Assembly (NCBI GenBank): GCA_019636285.1
Contig: JAHBXV010000022.1
Span: 1 to 64,000, forward strand
DNA length: 64,000 nt
Source of the DNA: Planctomycetaceae bacterium
GTDB lineage: Bacteria; Planctomycetota; Planctomycetia; Planctomycetales; Planctomycetaceae
Reading direction: 5' to 3'
The translations under genes were made by a program, and so were the position numbers. Position 1 is the stretch's first letter. Every line of letters starts with the position of its first letter. Shown here in pieces: positions 7,720 to 15,974 of this stretch. The notes beneath the pieces are model-generated. The model was not told where the DNA came from. It searched no databases and saw only the letters and a program-made list of their open reading frames with translations.

Positions 7720-10209
7720 ATGGCAAACCGTCGACTTCGGGGCGACGCCCCCACGCAGGCTCAGATCACGCGGCTGTCGTCCAGCGCGAGCGGGAATATT
7801 TCGCTCGAAATGAACGGCAAGATCGGCGTCCAGGCGGACGAATGGGACGCCACCGCGATCGCCGCGCTGTGGAACGCGTCGACGCTCCCCGAGTTCGCCG
7901 AGGTCACCGCCTCGGTCGACGGCGACGACGTCCTGCTGACAGCCGACGAACCGGGGCGGCCGTTCGAATTGCGCGGCCTGGTGAATGGCGAGCCGCTCGC
8001 CGATGACGAGCAGGCGATCATCTTCGATCCCATGCCAACCGGCGGGACGTTTCCCCTCGGGTTCGATGGTCAGACGGCGGCCGCGATTGCGTGGCCGGCC
8101 AGCCAAGCCACGATCAAAGCGGCGCTGGAAGGGCTCAGCAACCTCGCCGAAGGCGAAGTCATCGTCACTGGCGAGCTGGGGAACTGGCGGGTGCGGTTTG
8201 TCGGTGCGAAGTCCGACACCGATCAGCCGCAGATGACAACCAGCCGCGCGGACCTGACCGGCGGCACGGCTGGCGTGTTGATCGAGACCGTCCAGGACGG
8301 GACGGGCGAAACGAGCCCACTCGTGATCTACGAGGAGCAGGCGGGAGGCGCCGGCGTGAACGAACAGCGCCGGTTTCGCTTCACGGCGGATCCCGGTGTC
8401 GCCCTGTCGGCCATCACGCTCCGGTTCCAGTCGCTGGGCGCGACCGGCGATGCGTATAGCGTGACGTTCCCCGGTGACGCATCGTTGGAAACGATCAAGG
8501 CGGCTCTCGGAGGCCTCCGTGCCAAGTTCACCGGTGCGCAGTCCGGTCTCACGTATGGGGCCGACAATCTGACGCTCTCCGGCACGCTGGCCAATTCCTG
8601 GGTGAACCCCACGGACGGCATCCTCGTCGAATTCGGCGGCATCTGGGCTGGCGAAGATATCACCCGCGACATTGAGCTGGTCCCCTATGCCGGTGCCGCC
8701 GCCACGTTGGGGCGAACGACCGTGCAAGACGGTGACCCCGGCCCAAACGAGGTTCAATCCCTCCGGCTGATCGGTGAGCCGGTGGGCGATGGGTTCCGTC
8801 TCCGCCTGGGCAGCATCATTACCGATCCGATCCAGTGGAACGCGTCAGCGATCACGATCGTCTCAACGATCAACGCCGCCTTGGGAGCGAACAGCGTCCG
8901 CCTTTCGATCGTCGCGCCTTGGGAGCAGTTGGACCACTTCGAGACGTTGCTCAACGCCGGATACACCGGGGACGGGATCATCTACATTGAGTTCTATGGG
9001 AACGGCTACCAGTCGACCGATGTGGATCTCCTGGAAGTCCTGACGGTGGGCGGCTCCGAGATCCAGTCCGTGACGCTGACCAACTCCCCCTGGAAGGGCG
9101 ACGTCACGCTCACGCTGGGCGATCAGACAGCCATCGCTCTCGATTGGGACACAACGGCTGGCGAGCTGGAAGCCGCGCTGGAGGATCTCAGCAACGTCGG
9201 GGAAGGAAACGTCGACTGCTTCGGCGGACCGTGGCCGGCCACGATCTTTGCCGAGTTCGATTCGAGTCTCGGCAACCTCCCCCAGATGACCGCCGTCCAT
9301 ACGCTCACCAATGCCGACGTCGCGGTGTCGACGATCCAGGATGGTGGCGCGGCGGTGATCGTCACCGAGGACCAGCGCAGCCGCGGGCCAGCGCATTGGG
9401 ACGATCCCATCCAGTGGTCCGAGGAAGCGGGAGCCGCCGGCGTCCCCGGCAGCAACGACATCGTGACGGTCGACCTCGACGGGATCGATCTCTTGTACGG
9501 CATCCTCCAGCGGTGCGAATTCACGGTCGATGCCGCAACCAACCGGTTGACGCTCGCAACCGGCCGGGCCACGTTCTGGCCGGAACAGGCCTTGCGCGTG
9601 AAGTCATCTGATGCCCTCCCGGGCGGTTTGGATGCCGACGTTCTCTACTATCCGGTCAACATCGTTGGGGGGACGCTGCAGCTCGCCACCGCCCCCGGAG
9701 GCGATCCCGTCGACATCAGCTCTGCCGGTACCGGGACGCACCTGATCGGCGTGCGGCTGGCAAAGCTGTTCGTCGACGCGCGCTTCAGCGGCGATCTCGG
9801 TCTCCCGCGAACCTCCGATCGCGGGTACGACGAGTACCGCGCCCGCGGGCTCACGCTGTGGGCAGACGAGATCCAGATCGGTTCGGGCGACGGCTCCGGA
9901 TCCGGTCGCACGATCCTCGACACCGGCGACGTGCAGACCTCGATCGAGATCCTGTCGACGGGCGGATCCTCCGAGTCCGGCGTTCCCGCGTGCCTGTGGA
10001 AGGGTCACCACGCTCAAACCTTGATCATCAACGCCGGCGGCGACATCGGCGTGGCGGTGTTTCCGGAAGACTCCGCAACCTTCCGGGAGTTTCGCCAGTA
10101 CAGCGGCGAGGCGACGCTCGGGCGAAACGTCGCGGTCACGAACATTCGCCGATTTGGGGGCACGCTACGCGTTCTGGGAGCCTCCGTCGAAGGGGAGGTC
10201 ATTCAGTAA
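7720..10209 (+). CDS. Large repeat-containing phage structural protein (tail fibre or baseplate type)
   Basis: The 829-residue protein is acidic, Gly/Thr-rich and beta-rich. It contains about four loosely repeated units of roughly 100-120 residues. The units share a VQDG segment, a beta strand with LT/LRLG, and an Ala-rich helix such as TIKAALEGLSNLAEGEV, TIKAALGGLRAKF or ELEAALEDLSNVGEGNV. The C-terminal 250 residues (from about SNDIVTVDLDGIDLLYGI) look like a beta-helix or receptor-binding domain. A strong AAGGAAGAG site precedes the start. A palindrome copy lies inside the 5' coding region at 7798-7811. The function is inferred from size, repeats and position. Confidence 0.6.
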   Translation: MANRRLRGDAPTQAQITRLSSSASGNISLEMNGKIGVQADEWDATAIAALWNASTLPEFAEVTASVDGDDVLLTADEPGRPFELRGLVNGEPLADDEQAIIFDPMPTGGTFPLGFDGQTAAAIAWPASQATIKAALEGLSNLAEGEVIVTGELGNWRVRFVGAKSDTDQPQMTTSRADLTGGTAGVLIETVQDGTGETSPLVIYEEQAGGAGVNEQRRFRFTADPGVALSAITLRFQSLGATGDAYSVTFPGDASLETIKAALGGLRAKFTGAQSGLTYGADNLTLSGTLANSWVNPTDGILVEFGGIWAGEDITRDIELVPYAGAAATLGRTTVQDGDPGPNEVQSLRLIGEPVGDGFRLRLGSIITDPIQWNASAITIVSTINAALGANSVRLSIVAPWEQLDHFETLLNAGYTGDGIIYIEFYGNGYQSTDVDLLEVLTVGGSEIQSVTLTNSPWKGDVTLTLGDQTAIALDWDTTAGELEAALEDLSNVGEGNVDCFGGPWPATIFAEFDSSLGNLPQMTAVHTLTNADVAVSTIQDGGAAVIVTEDQRSRGPAHWDDPIQWSEEAGAAGVPGSNDIVTVDLDGIDLLYGILQRCEFTVDAATNRLTLATGRATFWPEQALRVKSSDALPGGLDADVLYYPVNIVGGTLQLATAPGGDPVDISSAGTGTHLIGVRLAKLFVDARFSGDLGLPRTSDRGYDEYRARGLTLWADEIQIGSGDGSGSGRTILDTGDVQTSIEILSTGGSSESGVPACLWKGHHAQTLIINAGGDIGVAVFPEDSATFREFRQYSGEATLGRNVAVTNIRRFGGTLRVLGASVEGEVIQ
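7798..7811. promoter_or_regulatory. Palindrome ATTTCG-CT-CGAAAT, copy 2 (intragenic)
   Basis: The same 12 defined bases as the other copies, here 78 bases inside the large structural gene, encoding part of NISLEM. It is preceded by GGGAAT, as copy 1 is preceded by GGGAATT. The coding location means this copy could be incidental or could mark a site that also works inside genes. Confidence 0.35.
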
Positions 10210-10868
10210 TGGCCGGCCGCCTGCTCGATTCACGCGACATCGCCCGTTTGCGGCCCATGGTGCGCGCATTCGAGCACGGGCTCCTGAACCCCGGCGAGGC
10301 GGCCGAATGGGCACGGCAGCCGGAACAACGGCCGCCGCTGATGGCCTGGCTCCTGGAGCAGCTCGCCCCGGAGCCGGCATCGGCCCCGGCTGTGATCGCC
10401 CAGCCGACGCGCCAGCAGTCCTACATGCTGCGGGCGCTCAGCGAGGTCGACCCGGACGAGCCGCGTGTGATTCACGCATCATTCAATTTGGTCACCACGA
10501 CATTCCCGGAGCGAGCTACCGCCGAGGAGGTCCAGGAGATCATCGACGATCTGGTCGCCAGCGACGGGATTCCGGAGATCCGTGTGCAAGGTCTGGGCAC
10601 CCGGTACGGAAACTCCGCCTGGTCAGCTCCGTCGTGGTTCTTCGTGTTCCCCCAGACGCCGGGCACGAACTGGAACATGCAGATCAACAACACCGACGAC
10701 TCGGCCCAGGTGCGGCTCCTCCGGACGATCTGGATCCCGTCGACGGAGCCGATCACCGTCTTTCCCGGCTTCCCGATCAGCGAACCCATTCGCGCAGGCC
10801 TGCGGGTCGAATGCCGGCATCAGCCTGGCCTGGGGTTCGTGGCCATCGTTCCGGAGTGGGACGAATAA
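10209..10868 (+). CDS. Hypothetical phage tail protein
   Basis: The 219-residue protein starts at ATG 10209, overlapping the preceding stop (TAATG). The N-terminal 70 residues are helical and Arg/Pro-rich. The C-terminal half is beta-rich with many Trp and Pro residues (NSAWSAPSWFFVFPQTPGTNWNMQINNTDD, PITVFPGFPISEPI). Its stop in turn overlaps the next start, so it belongs to the same translationally coupled run of tail genes. No family is recognised; a small tail-tip or fibre-attachment role is possible. Confidence 0.5.
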   Translation: MAGRLLDSRDIARLRPMVRAFEHGLLNPGEAAEWARQPEQRPPLMAWLLEQLAPEPASAPAVIAQPTRQQSYMLRALSEVDPDEPRVIHASFNLVTTTFPERATAEEVQEIIDDLVASDGIPEIRVQGLGTRYGNSAWSAPSWFFVFPQTPGTNWNMQINNTDDSAQVRLLRTIWIPSTEPITVFPGFPISEPIRAGLRVECRHQPGLGFVAIVPEWDE

Positions 10869-12211
10869 TGATCCTGAACACCCGGTGGGCCGAACGCTGG
10901 GCCACCACACTTCGATTCGATTCCGAGGGGGAGTTCTCCTGGGCAAGGAACTTCGCGCGAGCCGACGGCATCGACCTGTGGGGCTGGGCCCCGCGCCTCG
11001 ACATCGATGCAGACGACCGGATCGTGCTGGCCGGCAATTCGCAGTCCCGCAGCGCTGACGATCCCGCACCGACCCCGAGGCGTCACAACTTCGAAGTGCG
11101 CGGCGCGAACGGAACTCGGCGAACCCGATACTTCCTCACGCTGGACGGGCTCAGTGACCCGACCGATCTGCCAGACGACCTCGACGAGTACGGTGGATGG
11201 GCACCGGTCGGGTTTCTGCCGACTCCGCAGGAACCGTTGTGGCCGATTCGCTGGGCGCCGGATCGAGGGCTCCTGTTCACAAGGCGACTCGGTGCTGGGT
11301 ATGTCTCGATCGGAGGCAGCGTCCAGTTCTATCGCACGCCCTGTATCATGCGGCTGCGCAGCAATTTCACGCTGGATCCGGTTCCGGTCTACTTCGACAG
11401 CGGATACCCGGTCGACTATGTGAAGCTGCCGTCCGGTGACCTGATCGTTCTCTGGAACAATCCGACCTCTCAAGGCTTCAACGGGATCGGTGGCACGGCC
11501 GTCCGTTCCATGATGCGCCGCGTGACCAGTGACGAGGTGCTCTGGTCGGAATCGGGAGGGGGAACCGATACGTGGTTTCAGTTCCTCGCCGCCGGCGACG
11601 GCTTCATGGCCGCGACCGGGCACAACTGGGGCATCTCGGACGATGACGTTGTGCCCGTCCTCCTGGTGGATCCTGAAACGGGTGATTCGCTGTGGACGTC
11701 GAATCACTTTTCGTTCCCCAACCTGGATGACGCAGACGCCGGTCTCGGTATGGCCACCGGGCTGGCAGCGCGCGGCAGCAAGGTCGCGGTCGCGTGGGAC
11801 CGTACCGGGTTCACGACATTGGAGATCTTCGGCCTGGCACGCGGCGGGAACGGGCGAGTCGCGCTGATCGACGTCGAATCGGGAGCAGTCGAGTGGGCCT
11901 GGGCGACGACGAGACCAGTCGGGCGGGTCGCGATCGACAGCCAGAATCGCGTTTGGGCGAGCGTCGGGCGTGACCTGATTCGATTCACCAGCGCCGGCGA
12001 AATCGACCAGGTTTGCAACGTGCAACGGGCCACCAGGCCGCTGGTGCGAGTCACGAGTCCGTGGATCTATGAGCGACCGCCCTACACGGTCCTACCCGAA
12101 GCTGTCGACCCGGAGCCGTCGGATTATGTCACCGATCTGGCTGTCGACTCGGCAGACGGGGTGATCGCTGCCCTGTGGACGCAATTTTGGAAGGCTCCCG
12201 AATGGCTTTGA
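10868..12211 (+). CDS. Beta-propeller-like phage structural protein
   Basis: The 447-residue protein starts at ATG 10868 (TAATG overlap). It contains several short strand-turn-strand repeats typical of propeller blades: RLDIDADDRIVLAGN, LLVDPETGDSLWTSN, ALIDVESGAVEWAWATT, VAIDSQNRVWASVG and LAVDSADGVIAALW. Most have an Asp-x-x/Asp-Gly turn, as in PQQ/NHL-type blades. There is no signal peptide, which argues against an exported host enzyme and for a virion component such as a receptor-binding protein. Its stop lies nine bases inside the next gene's start. The fold is inferred from the repeats; the role is inferred from location. Confidence 0.55.
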   Translation: MILNTRWAERWATTLRFDSEGEFSWARNFARADGIDLWGWAPRLDIDADDRIVLAGNSQSRSADDPAPTPRRHNFEVRGANGTRRTRYFLTLDGLSDPTDLPDDLDEYGGWAPVGFLPTPQEPLWPIRWAPDRGLLFTRRLGAGYVSIGGSVQFYRTPCIMRLRSNFTLDPVPVYFDSGYPVDYVKLPSGDLIVLWNNPTSQGFNGIGGTAVRSMMRRVTSDEVLWSESGGGTDTWFQFLAAGDGFMAATGHNWGISDDDVVPVLLVDPETGDSLWTSNHFSFPNLDDADAGLGMATGLAARGSKVAVAWDRTGFTTLEIFGLARGGNGRVALIDVESGAVEWAWATTRPVGRVAIDSQNRVWASVGRDLIRFTSAGEIDQVCNVQRATRPLVRVTSPWIYERPPYTVLPEAVDPEPSDYVTDLAVDSADGVIAALWTQFWKAPEWL

Positions 12212-14031
12212 CGATTGGGGCTGTTGTCCCCTGCCACAACTATGGTCGCTTCCTCGCGGAGTGCCTCGATTCGCTTCTGGCACAGTCGTTCGCGCTTTCG
12301 CAGATCGTCGTCGTGCTCGACGGCTGCACGGACGACTCGTCCGAGATCGCCGCCCGATACCGGAACGCCGGCGTCGAGATCCTGACGGTCAACGTGCGGC
12401 ATCCGTACCTGGCCCGCCGCGCCGGCCTGCAGGCGATCGAGACCGACCTGGTGTTCTTCCTGGATGCCGACGATCGGGTCAGCGAGGACTTCGCGGGCGC
12501 TGCCGCCGCGATCTTTGAGAGACGTCCCGAGGTCGGCATCGTCACGCCGGTCCTGCGCACGTTCGGCGAGACCTCGGGAAGCTGGCGGCCGGATCCGGAC
12601 GGCGACATCGAAGCCGAAAATCGGGCGACGTCGGCGTCAGTGGTCCGGCGCATCGCGCTGGAGCGCACGCAGGCCTTTGAGCAACTGGAGTTCGTGAGGC
12701 TCGCCAACGAGGATTACTTCGTCTGGCGCCACCTGGTGCGGCACGGCTGGAAGATCGCTCGCAGCGAGGCACTCCACGAGTACCGCCGCCACCGCGCGAA
12801 TTACTCGCTCAACTATTCCGCCGAGACCCATCCCTGGGCGGAAGAGATCCGCCGTTCCATGCCGGGATACCGTCCGGCCAAACAACTGACGGTCGGCTGG
12901 GTCACCCCGAACCTGTGCGGCGGTGGCGTGGTGGTCAACACGATGATGAAGATGCGGTGGGCCAAAACGGTCCACTGGGCGGGAGCAATGCTGACCGATG
13001 GCGGTGCGTCCGACCAGCCGGCCTACTTGGCAATTCGATCCCGTTGCCCCGTCGTCGCCGGCACGCCACATCCCACCACGAATGCCGACATCCCCGATCG
13101 ACGCTCAGGCGTCGCAGCGGCCGTCCAGCTCGCCGAACGGTGCGACGTCGTCTACAGCTGGGGCCATCGTTCCGCCGAGATCCTGGAAGCGATCTCGGCG
13201 GTTTGTCCGGTCGTGTTCGGCCTGCATGGGCAAGGCCCCTGGACCGAGCAGACGGCCGTGATCGCCGCGCCGTACGCCTCGGGGTTCTACTGCGTGTCTC
13301 AGGCCGCGGCCCGATGCGTTCCGGTCAACCGGCGGCGGATGGCCGTCGTAATCGATAATGGGGTCGACCTCGACCGGATCGCCCCGGTGTTCGGCCGCGA
13401 GGACATTCGGCGGCGATGGGGTTTGTCGCCCGACGACATCGCGGTCGGATTCGTGGGCCGGATCAGCCCGGAGAAACGCCCCGAGGCAATGGTCGATGCC
13501 GTCCGTCTGCTGCCCCCGTCGTTTCGGCCGGTCTACATCACCCCGCAGGCGAATCCCGAGGCCTGCATGGGTTCCCGGTCGACGCGCGATCTGATCGCCG
13601 CGAAGGTGGCCGCGCGAGGCGGTGTGTTTGAAGTCGGCGATCTGCTGGGCGACGTCTACGCCGGCCTCGACGTGCTGGTGGTCACGAGCACCGAGGAAGG
13701 GGGGCCGCTCGTGATGCTCGAGGCGTTCGCCGCCGGCGTCCCGGTCGTCTCGACACCCGTGGGGCTGCTCCCGTCTCTGGAGCGGCAGCACGGGCCGCTG
13801 GCGATCGGCGTTCCGCACCAGGCGTCGCGCGAGACTCTGGCCGAGGCGATTCTCGAGGCAACCGATCGGACGCGCGAGAACCAGCGGATCCGGGCGGCGC
13901 GGGAACTCGCCTGGCGGCAGCTTTCGGCCACGCGAATGGTGGCGGAGTTCGAGGATCTCCTCTGGGACGTTGCCGGCGTCCCGAGATTTCGTCCGAAATA
14001 TTCCGGCGGAAAGGGAGTCGCAACGTGTTGA
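12202..14031 (+). CDS. Two-domain glycosyltransferase (GT2 fused to GT4/GT1-like), phage-encoded
   Basis: The 609-residue protein combines two glycosyltransferase folds. Residues 1-220 are a GT-A family 2 domain: AVVPCHNYGRFLAECLDSLLAQ, VVLDGCTDD and the DxD-type metal/nucleotide motif FFLDADDR near 88-91. From about 230 comes a GT-B domain: LHGQGPWTEQ, GFVGRISPEKRPEAM near 418 and the donor-binding EEGGPLVMLEAFAAGVPVVS near 496. ATG 12202, preceded by GGAAGG, is preferred over GTG 12175. It lies between tail genes and DNA methyltransferases, so sugar modification of virion proteins, phage DNA or the host surface is likely. The substrate is unknown. Confidence 0.75.
   Translation: MALTIGAVVPCHNYGRFLAECLDSLLAQSFALSQIVVVLDGCTDDSSEIAARYRNAGVEILTVNVRHPYLARRAGLQAIETDLVFFLDADDRVSEDFAGAAAAIFERRPEVGIVTPVLRTFGETSGSWRPDPDGDIEAENRATSASVVRRIALERTQAFEQLEFVRLANEDYFVWRHLVRHGWKIARSEALHEYRRHRANYSLNYSAETHPWAEEIRRSMPGYRPAKQLTVGWVTPNLCGGGVVVNTMMKMRWAKTVHWAGAMLTDGGASDQPAYLAIRSRCPVVAGTPHPTTNADIPDRRSGVAAAVQLAERCDVVYSWGHRSAEILEAISAVCPVVFGLHGQGPWTEQTAVIAAPYASGFYCVSQAAARCVPVNRRRMAVVIDNGVDLDRIAPVFGREDIRRRWGLSPDDIAVGFVGRISPEKRPEAMVDAVRLLPPSFRPVYITPQANPEACMGSRSTRDLIAAKVAARGGVFEVGDLLGDVYAGLDVLVVTSTEEGGPLVMLEAFAAGVPVVSTPVGLLPSLERQHGPLAIGVPHQASRETLAEAILEATDRTRENQRIRAARELAWRQLSATRMVAEFEDLLWDVAGVPRFRPKYSGGKGVATC
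13986..13999. promoter_or_regulatory. Palindrome ATTTCG-TC-CGAAAT, copy 3
   Basis: A perfect 14-bp palindrome at the 3' end of the glycosyltransferase gene, 26 bases before the start of the adenine methyltransferase gene. A short TTCC/GGAA inverted repeat follows immediately. It is identical to copy 4 at 14888. The spacing to the downstream start is similar to copy 1. Confidence 0.5.
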
Positions 14032-14888
14032 ACCAGATCGTCCCCTGGTACGGCGGGAAAGCCGCCCTGGCCCGGCTGATCGTCCACGAATTCGGTCCGC
14101 ACCGGGCCTACTTCGAGCCGTTCGCGGGCGGGTTCGGGATCATCTTCCGCAAGCCCGTGACGCCGCACGAGACGCTGAACGATCTACACGAGGACGTGAC
14201 CAACCTGGCGCGCGTCGTCGCCGACTCGATCGACAGCGCGGCGCTGGTGCGGCGTCTCGGTCGACGGCTCAACTGCGAGGCGCTTCACAACGAGGCCCGG
14301 GCACGCCTCCGCGAACCCTTCGCGCCGGGCCCCGAACGCGCGGCCGATTTCTTCTTCGTCAGCTGGCTGGCCATGAACGGCTTCACCGGGTCGACGTCGA
14401 CTCAGACCTACACGGCGAAGTACCAGCAGGTGAACAGTTCCAAGTGCCAGAAGCTGCGGAGCGCGATCGATTCCATTCGGCATTGGCATGAACGTCTCCG
14501 ATCTGTCGCCATTCTGAACCGGGATGGGTTCGAGCTGCTGGCCCGGCTGCCGGACGAACACGGCGCGGTGATCTATTGCGACCCGCCCTACGTCAAGAAA
14601 GGGGGCACCTATCGGTTCGACTTCGCTGCCGGCGACCACGACCGCCTGGCGAAAGCTCTCGGTCGGTTCCGCAAGTCGCGGGTGATCGTCAGCTATTACG
14701 ACGATCCGCTGCTCGATCGGCTCTATGCCGGGTGGCACAAGCGGATCATGGTCGAGTGGAAGCATCGCCCGCAGAACGGCGTCAGCAAGCCCAAGCCGCC
14801 CGAGATCCTGCTCATGAACGGGCCATCGCTGGTCACGCCGAAGGCGACCCGGATCCGCGGTCGCGTGGACCAAGTTCTCGCCGTCTGA
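14025..14888 (+). CDS. DNA adenine methyltransferase, D12 (Dam-like) class
   Basis: The 287-residue protein has the alpha-class N6-adenine methyltransferase order. It begins WYGGKAALARLI, typical of the family, then the SAM-binding FEPFAGG (residues 30-36) and later the catalytic YCDPPY (DPPY 186-189). Length matches the D12 family (about 260-300). The start is GTG 14025 or TTG 14028 and overlaps the glycosyltransferase stop. No restriction gene adjoins, so this is an orphan enzyme that probably protects phage DNA or controls phage genes. Recognition of GATC is typical of the class but not shown by the sequence. Confidence 0.85.
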   Translation: MLNQIVPWYGGKAALARLIVHEFGPHRAYFEPFAGGFGIIFRKPVTPHETLNDLHEDVTNLARVVADSIDSAALVRRLGRRLNCEALHNEARARLREPFAPGPERAADFFFVSWLAMNGFTGSTSTQTYTAKYQQVNSSKCQKLRSAIDSIRHWHERLRSVAILNRDGFELLARLPDEHGAVIYCDPPYVKKGGTYRFDFAAGDHDRLAKALGRFRKSRVIVSYYDDPLLDRLYAGWHKRIMVEWKHRPQNGVSKPKPPEILLMNGPSLVTPKATRIRGRVDQVLAV

Positions 14889-14901
14889 TTTCGTCCGAAA
14901 T
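14888..14901. promoter_or_regulatory. Palindrome ATTTCG-TC-CGAAAT, copy 4
   Basis: A 14-bp palindrome identical to copy 3, starting at the last base of the methyltransferase stop codon. It is the first in a run of inverted repeats that fills the gap before the next methyltransferase gene. Confidence 0.5.
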
Positions 14902-14903
14902 GT

Positions 14904-15044
14904 GGCCGGTCGGCTGTTAGAGCAGCCGACCGGCCCGCACATCGAGCCTGACCGACAGGCCGACATGCGTTTCCGCAAAGGAAACCCGCATGCGTCCTGT
15001 CGTTGATCTAGATCAGCCTCGCAGCGGCCGCCGCCGGCGGCCGC
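14904..15044. other. Stack of inverted repeats between two methyltransferase genes
   Basis: Five further inverted repeats follow copy 4 of the palindrome. First, 14904-14935 is a perfect 13-bp stem (GGCCGGTCGGCTG) with loop TTAGAG. Next, 14946-14960 has arms GCCTG/CAGGC. Then 14964-14992 has CATGCG-TTTCC arms, loop GCAAA and a two-base bulge. The palindrome TGATCTAGATCA lies at 15004-15015. Finally, 15024-15044 has a 9-bp GC stem (GCGGCCGCC). None is followed by a T-run, so simple termination is unlikely for all of them. The arrangement could be a structured RNA, a complex regulator-binding region or a replication or recombination site. No open reading frame is credible here. Confidence 0.55.
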
Positions 15045-15139
15045 CGTGTTCGATCCGAATTCGCGGTCCGCCAGTTCTCGAACAGTCTTTTCCCTCGCGT
15101 CTCAACTGACCCGAAAGACCCACGTTCGAGGAACCAAGG

Positions 15140-15931
15140 ATGGAACCGTTTTTTGCCACACAGGATGTCGAACTTTTCCAGGGCGATTCGCTCGATCTGC
15201 TCCCCCGGCTGCCAGCCGCGAGCTATGACGCGATCATCGCGGATCCGCCGTACTGTTCCGGCGGCACGACCGCAGGGGAACGCCGCCGCGCGCCGGAGGA
15301 GAAGTACTCCCAAGGCGGTCTGCTCTACGGCCGCCCCAGCTTCGGGGGCGACCTCAAAGACCAGCGCTCATTCACCTGGTGGGTGATGGCCTGGCTGACG
15401 ATCTGCCGCGAGCTGCTTCGAGAAGGCGGGTACTGCCTCGTCTTCACCGACTGGCGGCAATTGCCCGCGGTGACCGATGCGTTTCAGGCGGCCGATCTCA
15501 CGTGGCGGGGCATCATCGCCTGGGACAAGGGGGCCGGTGCTCGGGCTCCGCACCGGGGCTACGTGCGCCACCAGTGCGAATACCTGGTCTGGGGAACGCG
15601 CGGTGCCTGTCACTCGGCGACGCACGCCGGACCGCATCCCGGCTGCCATCAGATTCCGGTCAACCGTCGCGACAAGCACCACCTGACCGGCAAGCCGACG
15701 GCGTTGTTGCGCCAGCTCGTCCAGATCGTCCCGCCTGGCGGCCGCATCCTGGATCCGTTCGCGGGCTCAGGGACAACCCTCGTCGCCGCCCAGGCCGAGG
15801 GCCGGAAGGCCACGGGGATCGAGCGGGAGGCAGCATACTGTGCCATCACCCGCGACCGTCTGCGGGGCCCCACTGTGGCTCAGGGTGCGGCCAGAAAAGC
15901 TCCTGCCGTACCGCCTGACCTGGCGGTCTGA
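15140..15931 (+). CDS. DNA N4-cytosine/N6-adenine methyltransferase, beta class
   Basis: The 263-residue protein has catalytic DPPY at residues 35-38 and the SAM-binding DPFAGSGTT at 205-213, the permuted beta-class order of the N6_N4 family. The middle contains a variable region (residues 40-80 and 130-185) rich in Arg, His and Cys, likely for DNA recognition. Length is typical. There is no cognate restriction gene, so like the upstream Dam-type gene it is an orphan phage enzyme. A hairpin-rich 250-bp leader precedes it. The target base and sequence cannot be read from the protein. Confidence 0.85.
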   Translation: MEPFFATQDVELFQGDSLDLLPRLPAASYDAIIADPPYCSGGTTAGERRRAPEEKYSQGGLLYGRPSFGGDLKDQRSFTWWVMAWLTICRELLREGGYCLVFTDWRQLPAVTDAFQAADLTWRGIIAWDKGAGARAPHRGYVRHQCEYLVWGTRGACHSATHAGPHPGCHQIPVNRRDKHHLTGKPTALLRQLVQIVPPGGRILDPFAGSGTTLVAAQAEGRKATGIEREAAYCAITRDRLRGPTVAQGAARKAPAVPPDLAV

Positions 15932-15945
15932 GGTTTAGGAACCCG

Positions 15946-15967
15946 GCCCCGGTGGCGACACCGGGGC
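15946..15967. terminator. Hairpin terminator between convergent genes
   Basis: A perfect 9-bp stem GCCCCGGTG/CACCGGGGC is closed by a GCGA tetraloop (GNRA type). It sits in the 43-bp gap between the + strand methyltransferase and the - strand gene ending at 15975. The short ATTT after it is a weak T-tract. The convergent location fits a bidirectional terminator at the edge of the phage region. Confidence 0.65.
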
Positions 15968-15974
15968 ATTTCCA

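Noticed and set aside
14904-14935. A rho-independent terminator for the adenine methyltransferase gene
   Set aside because: The stem is strong but no T-run follows on either strand, and several further hairpins follow. It was kept as part of the hairpin stack instead.
1-15931. A contractile injection system or tailocin
   Set aside because: No sheath, baseplate wedge or spike gene was recognised. The tube, GT-type chaperone, tape measure order with orphan methyltransferases fits a siphovirus-like phage better.
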